Shown: positions 34,401 to 47,049, counted from the first letter of the stretch. The stretch is 64,000 bases of DNA from Ostrinia nubilalis (GCF_963855985.1 NC_087096.1:4278001-4342000); one strand, 5' to 3'. Numbers and translations are program-made. Notes: generated from the sequence alone by a model not told the origin.

Positions 34401-37190
34401 TGCTTCAGCAGTTCTGCATCATCACACTATTAATCTTCCCACGGTCAATAAGAAATTGTCAATCTCCATCTGCCCCACATAACAGTCTAGTGGTATACCA
34501 ATCTCAAAACCGTTTCTCATTTGTCGCTGCGATTGCGCGTGCGACTTGTCGCGTGTCGCGTGATTGATGGACGATCGGCGCGGGGCAGCCTGTTATAGTT
34601 TGTGACAATGCGCTTATAAGCTATTGAGTCTAGAAGCACCTAGTAGGGTAAATAGGTAGTACAGATGAGCTAAACTGGGCTCTTATGTAGTTGCTATAAG
34701 AGTTATTTTACGACGAAAATGTACGTATAAATGCTGTTGTCTGTACATGATTTTATATTGAGTACCAGGTAAAAAGTGTAGGGCATCTAAATTGAGGTTT
34801 TTGTACTTTTGTAGAGATGAGAGAGATGAAATTTCTTTGATAAGTATTGTAAGACAATTTCCGTATTCATTTGCTATGGTTGTCGATAGTCTGATGATCA
34901 TGGTATCATTACTTAGAAGATTATTTGTAGAGGAAGTGTCAAAGCTAGATTACATACCTAAGATAGATTACTTACCTACTTATTACTCAAACCGGATATA
35001 ATTTCAAATTATTTCAACAGTTTCACCTCTGTACATAGCCAAAGTAGAGCTTGTTGTAGTCCGATTAGATGACTAATAAATAGATGCATATAATAATTGA
35101 TACACATTCATACATACACAACTTCTGTTATACATAAAATGCTCAGCACATTTGCTCCCAAGTCCCAACAGAATTTACGCCTGCAATTTTTGCTTGCGAT
35201 GTAAGAATACCCAAACCACCAAGCCGGTTGGTAAAATTTCAAAAGATGCAAATGATTTCATGAAATATGACAGCGTGAGAAAGGTAGAGTCGCATTTCAT
35301 ATCGATTTCTCCATACTTGTCATCATCATAATAAGATTTCCAAACAATAATCATTACCTATCATAACTTTAATATAATAAGCTTTCGTAATTTAATATGT
35401 TCCATCTCGTATCACCATTAAGGCCAATCTGAGCATCACGTTCGGAGCCGCATTTCATTACTTCGAATCCAAACACTAGTAAAATTACCACATTATTTTA
35501 TGTAAATGCATGTACTTTAAGTAAAATGTGATAATAATAACCTTCTTACCTGTCAATCTTATTTGCTACGGCACAATCACGTGAAAATCCCCTTCGATAA
35601 GCGAATTTGAGCTTTATAAACATGCGATGCAAATGAATCTTTACAGAAAGTGTTATAGAATTCACATTTGTATGTTAGCTTAAAAGTTTGGATTATGAAA
35701 AATGAGCTTTAGACCGAACAGTCAGAGTTGGGAATTGATTGGTGGATTACGGGTGGTGGGTAGATAGAAATCTCGCGGTGGTGACCGCAGGTAATGACGT
35801 TCTCGGCAATGAAGTCATTATTCATTTTTTTAATGCCGTGTGCTCTGGAGGAGACATTTTCACTAGCAATCAAAGTGCGATGGCAATACATCAGCAGTAA
35901 GACGGTGTTATTAGTGCCTGATGATTTTCAATTTGATGTGTTCATCGGTTCGTTTTGTTTTTGCTGACGGTGTAAGTAATCAGTTGCTGCACTCAAGTTT
36001 TAATCAAGACTTAATGGCAGCAACGTGTTTGTTAACGCTACTTTAATACTCGTTACGAGAAGCCTTATGGGTTATGAATAATAAAATTTAAATTGTTTAA
36101 TATACTGAAATATAATCAAGTTTCTTGAAAGTTTGCTTGTGTTTGTATTAGGTTTATATGTTTCAATTATGTTCCATTAAAAGTACCTAAAGATACATAC
36201 TGAAAACTTTCAGGCATCGTTGCATCGTCTACTCTAATTTCTGTTGTGCCTGAAAGTTGACAGGGAGAGAATGCCTCAGTCATAAGGCTTAAATTTTATA
36301 AAAACATTTTTGATATTGTAGCTTCACAACATGGGGTAAGCGGATCAATGAAGGATTTAAACAACGAGAATATAGAATGTAATACTGAACAAAAGCATAT
36401 TACAGGTGCATGTTAAAAACGAGTGAATTTCGCGAATGTTCGTTTTTCCTTTTATCTTTAACCGTTTAACTGCTCAACTTAACATAAGCTTGTGAAAACT
36501 TAAACCAATTTGTACTGTGGCCATCCGAAACCGACTTCATGTGCAAAAACTGAAAGCTTTTAACTCAAAACACATTGTATTGCGACCGCAACAAATAATA
36601 CTTCCGACTGTATCTGAATTACGACAACATACTTCAGTGCAACCAGAATAGTGAGACATTTAAACGGCAACGTTTTAATTGATTTTAAACTTTAAAATCA
36701 TACTCATAAGGTCTCTGCCAGACTTGAAAAGTGTTAAAGCATGTTTGGGTTCGCGGGAACATACTCAGTTTTCCCAACTTTAATATTGCGCCTGTAAAAG
36801 CTGGGATCGATTAAGTTTGGACTCTACATCTTGAACTTAAGAGTGTATTATTATGATTTTAATAGCAGAAGTAAGGTGGTAAGTCAGGTATAGAAGCTGA
36901 AACGGCGTCGGTGATGGCTCAATCAATGGCGAAAGGCAGTGGGTGTTTAGACATGTCGTCGGTAAAACAATTTGTCTTACAATGTACGCGGGGCGGGCTT
37001 GCTGTACAGCTTGTATTACCTTTTTGTATGATTTTTAGTTCTTTTTACATTTTTGCGAGAGAACTCAAGGAGGATGGAAGGTAGAAATCATTAGGCTGTG
37101 AATAAAACTTTAGATTAAAGTTTGATAGGGTAACGTTTTCTTCAGAATTTGATGTGAATGAAACTTTGATAGATTGTAGTATGCAATGCA
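31478..37190. other. Non-coding with multiple GC-richer islands
   Basis: Islands at about 31660-31930, 32930-33260, 33690-33870, 34500-34620 and 35710-35900 are GC-richer than their surroundings. Repeat-like scraps occur at 32530-32700 and 34270-34380. The 137-codon ORF at 32891-33304 lies in one island and has no recognisable domain. Confidence 0.4.
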
Positions 37191-37194
37191 GTAT

Positions 37195-37412
37195 TGTTAT
37201 GCTCATTGTTTAGTGGATTGGACTTTTAGGCGAAAAGTTCTGGGTTCCATTCCCGCAAATGCATGAACTTATTCTGTTTATCTTGGTCTAGGTGTATTCT
37301 ATGTGTATAATTATGTATGTATTTAGAAAAATAGTATCGTTACACCATGGTCTGGTTCTTCAGTACAGCTTACTATAGTTTGAGACTAGATGGTACTGTG
37401 TAAAATGTCCAA
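37195..37412 (+). repeat. tRNA-derived SINE, second type
   Basis: An A-box-like GTTTAGTGGATTGG is followed at tRNA-like distance by the B box GGGTTCCATTCCC, then a TATGTATGTATTTAG body and a TACTGTGTAAAATGTCC end. It differs from the 3618 SINE. Confidence 0.55.
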
Positions 37413-40400
37413 GCAAATTATCAGATATTAATATTATTATACATTTTCCGAATCGAAGGCGCCGTGAGCGCTCTCCAATCGCAATTTCTAAATGCAAAAC
37501 GTATTTTGCGTGTTATTCAATATTTACAGTTAAGCAAAACGAGAACACCGTTCAAGTCTTTGTTAATACGTATCAAATTCACGCCTGGCCTCATGGCTAG
37601 TTTATCATCGGCTACATCTCAACTACGCGGCGTTAAAGCTGTGGTGACCATCGTTTATGGGAATTGATTTGAGAGAAAGCTTCCTCGTTGTGGATGATAA
37701 CTGTGGCTTTGAAATAGCGCTACGAAGGAGTTAGGTATGAATATGAAAAGTGTAAAAACATTTTGCACATGTAGGAACGTAAAACGTAATTATCTACCTA
37801 CATACAATTTGTTAATTTATCATGTAAGTGACTGTAAGGTTATAAATTAGAAATAAATGTTCTTTAAACCTAAAAAAGTTGCCGTCGAACGGACGACACT
37901 GCGAGCCGCCAGTCTGCTTGTGACCACGGTTGCATCATAGCAGCCGAAACGTGAAGCCATGAGTGCATAATGTAACTTATTCACAAACGTTGCGTTAGGA
38001 CCCGTGTCTTTTTATTTTAGTTGCAATGGAACGCGAAAGTTTTAAAGCTTATTGTAAAAAAGTTTGCTCTATATGTTTTCTTTTAGCGGAATACCATATC
38101 CATGTTTTATCCATGAAATCCAATCAAAATCCAAATATTTGCTTGATAATTTGCGGTCCATCCCATGTTACAAAAAGCATCTATTTTCTTGACTTCAGAA
38201 CCTTTTCAGCACTTTATAACAAATACCACGAAGAGTCAATTAAATACCACTTTAGGTATCCCCAGTCTAAAAGATACACTTTTTTGGTTCATCAAACCCA
38301 ATAAAAGTGTCCCAAACCAATACTGCTCCATGGCCACCGTACTAAAGACATAATATAATGTAGGTGTACAAACAGGCGCTCGCGCAGCGCGTGTGATTAT
38401 ACTTAATAGAGACGCTGGTAGATATCTCACTTGCGTTAGGGCGAAGACCAATGGCGGACGGGGGCAGCAAATAAAGTAATTAAAATTTAATAATTAGGTA
38501 ACACGAGGAATTTAAACGAATAGGGTAGCGGTCTGCGTGTAGCTATTTTAATAGGTATTTAATTAATAGCAAACTGTTTCAGATAAAGTAAACTTGACTT
38601 GAGCTTTCGAATAGCCTTCAACGAAAATTGTTTTGTAGAAAATTTAGGCTGCAATCACATAGTATAGGCATTTACTTTACAATAGTGATTTACCAATACG
38701 TTATCATCTTGCATAGGAAGGTAGCGCATAAGTTGTTACCAATAACATTTTTTATCACCAATTTAAACCATTGGGAGGCTTTTCAGAGTTTCTCGACAGT
38801 TTTGGTATTGATATTTAAACGAATTGATTCACTTGATATGCTGACTACAATAGAATCGAACTCTCTCAACATCTTCCTTTGTCTTTCCGCCGTTCACAAG
38901 TTGGATATCTGAAATACGCGTCAGAAATCTTAATATAACTTCTGAAAAATGAAATTCAGGTGAAACACACAGATTTAGACGGAGTCAGTTTCACATTGAA
39001 TAAAATAATCAAGTACGATGTGAGAGCAGCCTTAAGTTAAATATTTTAATCAACTCATATTTCTTTAAAACCTGAACCACACTATTTTACTCAATGAATC
39101 AAATTATTTGTTTCAGCCAATCAGCAGCAGCTGTGTCTCACCAGATTGGATCTTCAAAAAGTCATTACCAAAATTTATTTTGGCGTTTAATAATCATTTG
39201 TGTTGGAAAAAAGTGTGGTATTTAATCGTCCCACAGGTGTCAACATGGTTCTCGCCCTAACATTCCGTCGCGGCAGGGCGTCTGCGCGGGCGCGGCGGGG
39301 CGCCTCGTTATTAACACCTCGCGGTACAAAGGCGCCGCGCCGCGTAGGGCCGCCAACTAGGGCGATAGTCGATAGCTGGGGTTTGAAGAAAAGATTTCAA
39401 GACAAAGCTTTTACTTAAGCTTGAATCGAACTAACTTAGATCGTCTAACTAGTCAGGCTGAGAAACAACCTTACGATGGTGGAACTCCTACCTATCGCCT
39501 CGTCGTCTGGTTATTTAGTCCCCACTGCAGGAGCCATACATTTCAGCCACACTTCTCATGTTGGCCAGATGGATTATGGCCAACATAGGAAAAAAATTAT
39601 TTTATTACAAAATTAGCTACGAAAACCAAACTTTGGTCGAATTAAGTCGTTGATTGATCTACTTACATAATAAATGGTTAAGCTTAAAGGTATACCTACC
39701 AGTGTACTTCTTCTTTCACATGGGCGGGTATAAAACTTTCTAAGTCTTACTCAATCGGAAAAGCTCAACGCCCAAACGTTCAAAACTATATTTTTATAGA
39801 TGTTAGAGAAAATTGTAATTGTAAAGAAGCTTTTTGGCTTGCCAGAGGTCACCAACCTTCCTTTGGCAGCATTTGGCAACCCTACGCCAGGCCCCGGGGC
39901 CCTAGCTCTCGGGGCCCGTACCCCGCCGCCCGCGCAATCTGTCAGTCTGTCAACTTGAATCAGGTAAGTGAAATTACTTTAATTTCTATCAGATGCTTTT
40001 TTGTTTCTGTTTTGATGTGTTAATTTTCGAGCAAAAGAGATTGTAGGGCGGAATAATTTAAGACCTCGTGAAGAAAAACAATAATTAAGTGCGTGCCAGA
40101 ATTTACAAATAATGATACTTAAAACGAGCTTGTATTTAACTTTTATAATATTTTATTTTTTAAGGTCACACCCAATTAAATTATTATATTTTCTACAAAA
40201 AACATTTTAAATAACAGCTGTTAGTCAAATGCCATATCGCAGTTCACAAAAGATTCAAATAAATAGCAGCTATTATATATTTCATTTAATCTTTAGCGCA
40301 AGTGAAGTGAAATTGCCACTGAAACTCTACTTATAAGTTTCATTTAATATTTAATCGAAAGATGAAGACACTAATTGTTAAGCTTCTAAGAAAAAGGTTT

Positions 40401-40440
40401 GATTCGTAATAAAAAAGGACCTACCTAATACAAAACCTTT
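37413..40440. other. Non-coding; islands and a possible non-coding first exon
   Basis: GC-richer islands at about 37450-37660, 37870-38010, 38350-38470 and 39240-39370. At 39840-39964 a GC-rich stretch with TCAGT ends in AATCAG before GTAAGT. No coding exon recognised. Confidence 0.4.
39840..39964 (+). promoter_or_regulatory. Possible transcription start and untranslated first exon
   Basis: A GC-rich block contains an Inr-like TCAGT at 39943-39947 and a strong donor-like TCAG/GTAAGTG at 39964. A first exon of a plus-strand gene running right would look like this. I cannot identify a second exon, so it may be chance. Confidence 0.25.
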
Positions 40441-40573
40441 TTGTTTCAGCTGTCAAAAAGCTGTCACATTTCCCGCGCATCTGCCGTTGACATCCACTGC
40501 GCAGGCGCGCGCCGCTGATTGGCCGGCGTTCCCGCCCAGCGCGGGGCGGGCTCGCCCAAAACAATGACGCGAC
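40441..40573. promoter_or_regulatory. GC-rich promoter-like stretch, split by the hAT element
   Basis: Contains CTGCGCAGGCGCGCG (NRF-1-like), GATTGGCC (inverted CCAAT) and GGGGCGGG (GC box) within 70 bp. The sequence resumes at 43437 after the hAT insertion. No attached gene is known. Confidence 0.35.
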
Positions 40574-40770
40574 TAGGGATTGCAATCCGGTATCATTTTC
40601 AATCCGGCCGGATTTCACCGGATTGACGCTAATCCGACCGGATCCGGACGGATCCGGCCGGATTGCAAAGTAACTTGGTCTAGTATTTAGTGATTTTTAG
40701 TTTTGATAATAGTACATAAAAAGAAAAAGAAAATACGTATTTATGCAAAATAAAGTCACTTTTATTTATA

Positions 40771-42140
40771 CACCGTGTTACTTTGCATTCTTGCCATATT
40801 CACAGAGATAAAAGTAGGGAACAATACCTATTATTTAAGATAAACAAGAGACTCCCATAAAGAAAGTACACTGAGTTTTTAGTAAATTTGGTTTTGCAGT
40901 ACAAATTGGAATAAACCAATTTTGTCTTGCACGTTCTACAGGTGCAAGTGGAATAAACCTAGTGGGCGTGGCCTAGTTCTTATTAATCTGTGATGTATTT
41001 TGGCTCTGGGTAACAGCCTTTTTATCCAGTCATAATAATTATTTTAAAATACTCTTCAGTTGATTTTAGATTTTCCTTTCTACTTTACGGGCTTAAATCT
41101 CAAAAATACGTAATAATTATTAGGCTTTTAATTAATTTATAACATTGTTCCCTATTTTTATAAATGAATAAATTAAGTATGAAATGAAATCACCTTATTC
41201 ACAATTAATTATTTATTTATAAGTTCCTACTTACAAAGTTTACGTACTGCGAAGCAAGTGTTCAAAGTGTCCTCCGTTCTGATGAAGGCACAGTCTAGCA
41301 CGGCGAATCGTAGGTATTTCGCTTTAGTTTTCGCAACACATAAACGTTTTGTCTCACAGTTTCGCTGAAACAATACTTTCACGTAACACGTTTGTCGTTT
41401 ACACTATTTATCTCTTCTGCGCATACCAGGTCATTTCAAGTCCATTGGTGTTAGGTCCGAGGATCGTGGTGGCCAAGCTACTGGACTCCCCCTCCTCCAA
41501 TCCACTGTTCACCAAACGTATTATTCGCGCACTTGACGTCCTTATTGTGGGGGAGCACCATCCTGCTGGTAGTAAAGCATTTGGTGTAACGCTAAGGGTA
41601 CGTCATCAAGCATTTCGTCTAAGACGTCTTGCAGACACTCTAAGCACCATTTTGATTAAATTATTCGTTGTTTGAATACACTTCAGTCATTTTTGTATTA
41701 TTTATAACGTGATTTGTGATTGATGGATTTATAGTTCCAAAATACTGGACTGTCCTGTCGATGACATTGACAGTGGGGCGCCACCGTCAATTATACCGGA
41801 TCGCTGGTTCAGATTTTTGCCATGTTGGAAACCATATAGTTGAACGATGGTAGCGCCCCCCTGTCATTGAGTTTGGTGGGACAGTTCAGCGTGGGTCATC
41901 TATATCAGTTTTTTTACAAAAGTGTCAAAAAGACATTTTAAAGACAATAGATTGCAATAGATTTTTAAAAATACAATAAAAAGTAAAAAAGTCTCCATCG
42001 CCATCGCTAACAAGTGACGTGCATGCGTTACGATAATTAGTGATGTGTTTAACAGATTGTCGATAAAATAAAATACTCAAAATTAAAAATCTAAATTAGT
42101 TACCTCTGTAAATATGGCAAGAATGCAAAGTAACACCCTG
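40771..42140 (-). pseudogene. Decayed Tc1/mariner-superfamily element nested in the hAT
   Basis: TIRs of about 38 bp: CACCGTGTTACTTTGCATTC on the left and CAGGGTGTTACTTTGCATTC on the right end reversed. TA lies on both sides. Minus-strand sequence at about 41430-41610 reads QDGAPP, then WIGGGG, then VAWPPRSSDLTPMD, all hallmarks of the catalytic part of these transposases, but broken by stops and frameshifts. Confidence 0.85.
41745..41889. mobile_element. MITE nested inside the mariner-like element
   Basis: CTGGACTGTCC and, reversed from the right, CTGAACTGTCC. Inversion continues through ATGACA, GGGGCGC and ACC. It could alternatively be an original part of the mariner-like element. Confidence 0.55.
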
Positions 42141-42345
42141 TATTTTTCGGTATTAACTGTAATTTTTGGTAAGTACTAATTTGTACTAATAAAATTATGA
42201 AAATTCTAAATAATAAAGTTAGTAATCAGTCTGACTCTCACTTATTGCTGTATGTAAGTATCTGAAAGTACTTAAGTAATAATACTATTAAACTCTTATT
42301 AATAATCTAGGTACACAGACTTAAATCAACAAAACAGTCTTTTAA

Positions 42346-43146
42346 AGGACAGTGCCAATCCATGTATGGAAGTTGGACCAAGTGCTGCCCAGAATGATAC
42401 TATAGTGAATTTTGTTCCTCAGGCCAATACTAATTTGTAAACTGGAGCGCACTGAAATCTATCCCTGGAGTTAAGAGAAAAAAAGAGTTTTGTTTTGAAT
42501 TATTTACATACAAAATGTCATCGATGTATACCTACTACGCTTAACATTTCGCGATTTTGGCATTAAATAACACTCGCTATGTTGAACCTAACCATATTGC
42601 ATCCGTACACCTTAATTTAGTACGACTTCGACATTATTTATAAGCGATCAAGCGCTGTTGCAGTAGTTTAGTTAGTTGACCGAAATTAATTATTTCCAAA
42701 ATGGAGCAAGAAGTTTTAGCTTACAATAACTTCAATAATCGATTGTAATACACCAATAAATTGATTTTTCGCAAGGATAGTGAACTAAAACTTCTTGCTT
42801 CATTTTGAAAATAATGATTTCTGTCAACTAACCAAACTATTGCAACAGCGTTAGATCGCTTATAAAGAATGTCTAAGTCGCACTAAAGTAAGATGTACGG
42901 ATGCAGTATGGTTAAGTTCAACATAGCGAGTGCTATTTAATGCCAAAATCACGAGATCTTATGCGTAGTACGTATATATCGATGATATTTTGTATGTAAA
43001 TAATTCAAAACAAAACTCTTTTTTTCTCTTAACTCCAGGGATAGATTTCAGTGCGCTTCGGTTTACACATTAGTATTGGCCTGAGGAACAAAATGCACTA
43101 TGGGTTGATTCTGGGCAGCACTTGGTCCAGACCCTGGCACTATCCA
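42346..43146. repeat. Foldback inside the hAT, arms about 375 bp
   Basis: GGACCAAGTGCTGCCCAGAA near 42375 pairs with its inverse ending near 43128. Pairing continues through CCTCAGGCCAATACTAAT, CCCTGGAGTTAAGAG and AGCAAGAAGTTTTAG to a centre of about 60 bp at 42723-42781. Arms differ by scattered substitutions. Confidence 0.85.
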
Positions 43147-44195
43147 AAGTACTTATAAATTCAACTTCAGTTCTTTTTAAGAAACAATCTGACTCCTAAG
43201 AAACAATAAAACAAGAAGCATTTATTTTTTGCAAAGGAAAATACAATGTAGTGTCGCGGCACGTCTAGCGATCTGGCAAATGCGCGCGCGCTCGAATTTC
43301 CCAGTTCACGTTCGCGTATTTTTTGCTTTACCGGATCCGCCACCGGATCCGGCGCCGACTCACCGGATCCGGTAGGTCCAAAAACACACCGGATCCGCCG
43401 GATTACCGGATCCGCCGGACCGGATTGCAATCCCTAGACGCGACGCTTTTATTGTCTATGCTTAATTGAGATTAACTAGCCACAGACAACGGTATCGTAT
43501 CCAATCACATGGGCACTTTTTGTTAAAAGTTAGCACCAAAATATTTTTAATTTTTATTTTTATAATAATGTAGGTAATATTGTTTCATTATATTTCCCAA
43601 TTATTTGATAGGTCTAGAAATTTTCAATCTTAATTGATAAAGTTATCTGAAATTACTTTGCGCTTGCACAAGCTCGGTAGCAAAATGTTGTATTAAGTCA
43701 ATTATTAACTGAGTACAGTCGCCAACACATCTTATTATTTTAATTGCAAAATAGCACTTAATATAACTACATTAAGATACTTATGTGTTTAGATTGATGT
43801 GCCCCCCGTCCATATACATACCAAGCACTAGTTGCACAGTATGCTTTCAATATTAAACAAGATATAAATTACAGGGCTAAAATAATTTTAGTGTATGTAT
43901 AAAAATATGCATTTTTCTATACTGAAATTAAATTCTGTATCTTTAATTTGTAGTTAAACACTTAAAAGGCGGGTCTTTGACTTAATTTAGATTGCATATA
44001 AGTGTATACCCAATCTAGGGCAAGGTTCCTTAACTTTATCGCAGACAGACCATTTTAGGGCTCGTTTTACCACTTGCCAATAAGGCCATATTATCAAATA
44101 AACTTGTAAATCTAAAATAAATCCCTATGCCTTTTCATTGGCTGGGGTTAAGTAACATTTTGCGAAAAATATTTCTAAATAAGTCTACCGCGTCG
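42665..44195. repeat. Tandem segmental duplication, unit 1
   Basis: Starts within the left foldback arm and runs through the hAT right end and 759 bp of 3' flank. Unit 2 follows directly. The joints share AGTT. Confidence 0.9.
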
Positions 44196-45729
44196 AGTTT
44201 AGTTAGTTGACCGAAATTAATTATTTCCAAAATGGAGCAAGAAGTTTTAGCTTACAATAACTTCAATAATCGATTGTAATACACCAATAAATTGATTTTT
44301 CGCAAGGATAGTGAACTAAAACTTCTTGCTTCATTTTGAAAATAATGATTTCTGTCAACTAACCAAACTATTGCAACAGCGTTAGATCGCTTTTATAAAG
44401 AATGTCTAAGTCGCACTAAAGTAAGATGTACGGATGCAGTATGGTTAAGTTCAACATAGCGAGTGCTATTTAATGCCAAAATCACGAGATCTTATGCGTA
44501 GTACGTATATATCGATGATATTTTGTATGTAAATAATTCAAAACAAAACTCTTTTTTTCTCTTAACTCCAGGGATAGATTTCAGTGCGCTTCGGTTTACA
44601 CATTAGTATTGGCCTGAGGAACAAAATGCACTATGGGTTGATTCTGGGCAGCACTTGGTCCAGACCCTGGCACTATCCAAAGTACTTATAAATTCAACTT
44701 CAGTTCTTTTTAAGAAACAATCTGACTCCTAAGAAACAATAAAACAAGAAGCATTTATTTTTTGCAAAGGAAAATACAATGTAGTGTCGCGGCACGTCTA
44801 GCGATCTGGCAAATGCGCGCGCGCTCGAATTTCCCAGTTCACGTTCGCGTATTTTTTGCTTTACCGGATCCGCCACCGGATCCGGCGCCGACTCACCGGA
44901 TCCGGTAGGTCCAAAAACACACCGGATCCGCCGGATTACCGGATCCGCCGGACCGGATTGCAATCCCTAGACGCGACGCTTTTATTGTCTATGCTTAATT
45001 GAGATTAACTAGCCACAGACAACGGTATCGTATCCAATCACATGGGCACTTTTTGTTAAAAGTTAGCACCAAAATATTTTTAATTTTTATTTTTATAATA
45101 ATGTAGGTAATATTGTTTCATTATATTTCCCAATTATTTGATAGGTCTAGAAATTTTCAATCTTAATTGATAAAGTTATCTGAAATTACTTTGCGCTTGC
45201 ACAAGCTCGGTAGCAAAATGTTGTATTAAGTCAATTATTAACTGAGTACAGTCGCCAACACATCTTATTATTTTAATTGCAAAATAGCACTTAATATAAC
45301 TACATTAAGATACTTATGTGTTTAGATTGATGTGCCCCCCGTCCATATACATACCAAGCACTAGTTGCACAGTATGCTTTCAATATTAAACAAGATATAA
45401 ATTACAGGGCTAAAATAATTTTAGTGTATGTATAAAAATATGCATTTTTCTATACTGAAATTAAATTCTGTATCTTTAATTTGTAGTTAAACACTTAAAA
45501 GGCGGGTCTTTGACTTAATTTAGATTGCATATAAGTGTATACCCAATCTAGGGCAAGGTTCCTTAACTTTATCGCAGACAGACCATTTTAGGGCTCGTTT
45601 TACCACTTGCCAATAAGGCCATATTATCAAATAAACTTGTAAATCTAAAATAAATCCCTATGCCTTTTCATTGGCTGGGGTTAAGTAACATTTTGCGAAA
45701 AATATTTCTAAATAAGTCTACCGCGTCGA
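44196..45729. repeat. Tandem segmental duplication, unit 2
   Basis: Nearly identical to unit 1. The one difference I located is a 2-bp insertion in CGCTTTTATAAAG near 44393. It carries a second hAT right end (to about 44969) without a left end, so the duplication came after hAT insertion. Confidence 0.9.
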
Positions 45730-45874
45730 GTTCTTTTCAATGTAAAATGTTTCGTAGCATTGGTAGCTCGTCGTAGTCGTAGCCAAATGTAACGACTACG
45801 AAATCATTTAATCAGAAAATTGATTTTTATTTAACTGTGTGCTTTACGAAAAATGCTTTACTTTGTTTTTCAGT
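45730..45874. other. Short non-coding gap
   Basis: Nothing recognised between the duplication and the LINE insertion. Confidence 0.5.
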
Positions 45875-45887
45875 ATTTAGTACTCAT

Positions 45888-45998
45888 AGGCCTCCACCAA
45901 TGCTTTCCATGTTGATCGATTGGTACCGGCCTGCGTCCAGCGCTTCCTTGTTCAGCAGTGGACGTCCTATGGCTGAAATGATGATGATGATGATGATG
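45888..45998 (+). pseudogene. LINE 3' end with 5' inversion, copy 4
   Basis: The right part (TTCAGCAGTGGACGTCCTAT, GGCTGAAATGATG repeats) runs plus. The left part (AGGCCTCCACCAATGCTTTC to CCAGCGCTTCCTT) is the directly adjoining upstream segment, inverted. A 13-bp duplication ATTTAG[T/C]ACTCAT lies at 45875-45887 and 45999-46011 with one mismatch. Confidence 0.88.
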
Positions 45999-46011
45999 AT
46001 TTAGCACTCAT

Positions 46012-47040
46012 GTCAGACTTCAAGGCTTTTTTTTACTAACGTGTAACAAATGTAAACAACTTCCAAATAACTTCATTATTCAAAGATGAATATGACAGTA
46101 AAACTATAAAAATCTATGCAAAAATAAAACAAAACTCGCAAAATTTCCCTCGTAACCCACACCAGCCCACTGTGCGACACAACCGGAATAACCCGACGAA
46201 CTTATTAACACATCAACTGCAACGGGACCGACCAAATTATTATTTAGCCGGTTAATAATGGAGTCATCATTCCCCGTGACAGCTTCACACCTCGGGACGC
46301 GGCGAATCGACTCTCTTCATTATACTCGAGGCTCTGCGCTTTTTATGGTTCGGGGTTCCGTCGGAGGCTGTGTTTGAGATTTTACCAAATGTTATTGTAT
46401 TTAAGAATCACTCTTGTTGTTATTCAAAATCTTTATTGCACACAAAAATTGAGACATAAAAGATCACATGCCACAGGTTTCTTTTTACATGCTGTGTAAA
46501 CTCGACTGAAAGCTTGGAAATGCTGTTTATGTGGGTTTTTAGGAATTAAGTTTAAAAGTCAATGATAAGTAACAGCAATGTAAAAATGCTCTAAAAGAAA
46601 ACTATTTATTGCATTAGCTAATTTGTAGATTTTTTTTAATTAGGTAGAGTTTTTCACGTTTACTTTTTTTACAAACCTACTTCAAATTGCTGACGCAAAA
46701 AAGTTGAATTAAGAAAATAAACAGTACCTACCAGTTAAAGTACTCTTTTCTGACTTTTTGCGCGTCGCTAAAAATAATGATACTGAAAAATAATGTTTTT
46801 CTTTTGTTTTTCATTTGTCTTATTTTTCAAAAGCGGAACATCGTTTTTCTTTTGTTTCCCGTGCATCCTCTTTTTCTTTTTCAAGCACGCAGAACTCTCA
46901 ACACCTCTCCCGTCTCGCTCTTGCCATGTTTTGTAGTTTTTCTGTTCCCTTTCGTGTTCGGTTTACGAGCGCTTTGTGCACGCCGCTGGTCGTGAGGCGC
47001 TAAACAGACGAGGTACGAAGATAATCTCGGCTCTTTAAAT
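46012..47040. other. Non-coding with a GC-richer island and T-rich tract
   Basis: Island at about 46130-46370. A pyrimidine-rich stretch at 46790-46940 creates spurious overlapping ORFs. Confidence 0.4.
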
Positions 47041-47049
47041 GAATTCCAG

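Larger units (their letters stand above)
40574..43436. mobile_element. hAT-type element, 2,863 bp including nested insertions
   Basis: TIR TAGGGATTGCAATCCGG occurs at both ends, inverted. An 8-bp duplication GACGCGAC flanks it (40566-40573, 43437-43444). Multiple GGATCCGGCC/CCGGATCCG subterminal words lie at each end. Without the nested 1,370-bp element it is about 1.49 kb. It has no recognisable hAT transposase. Confidence 0.88.

Noticed and set aside
43167..44963. Two identical 87-codon ORFs at 43167-43430 and 44700-44963
   Set aside because: They read through the hAT terminal repeat and its GGATCCGG words and are identical only because of the tandem duplication. No domain is present.
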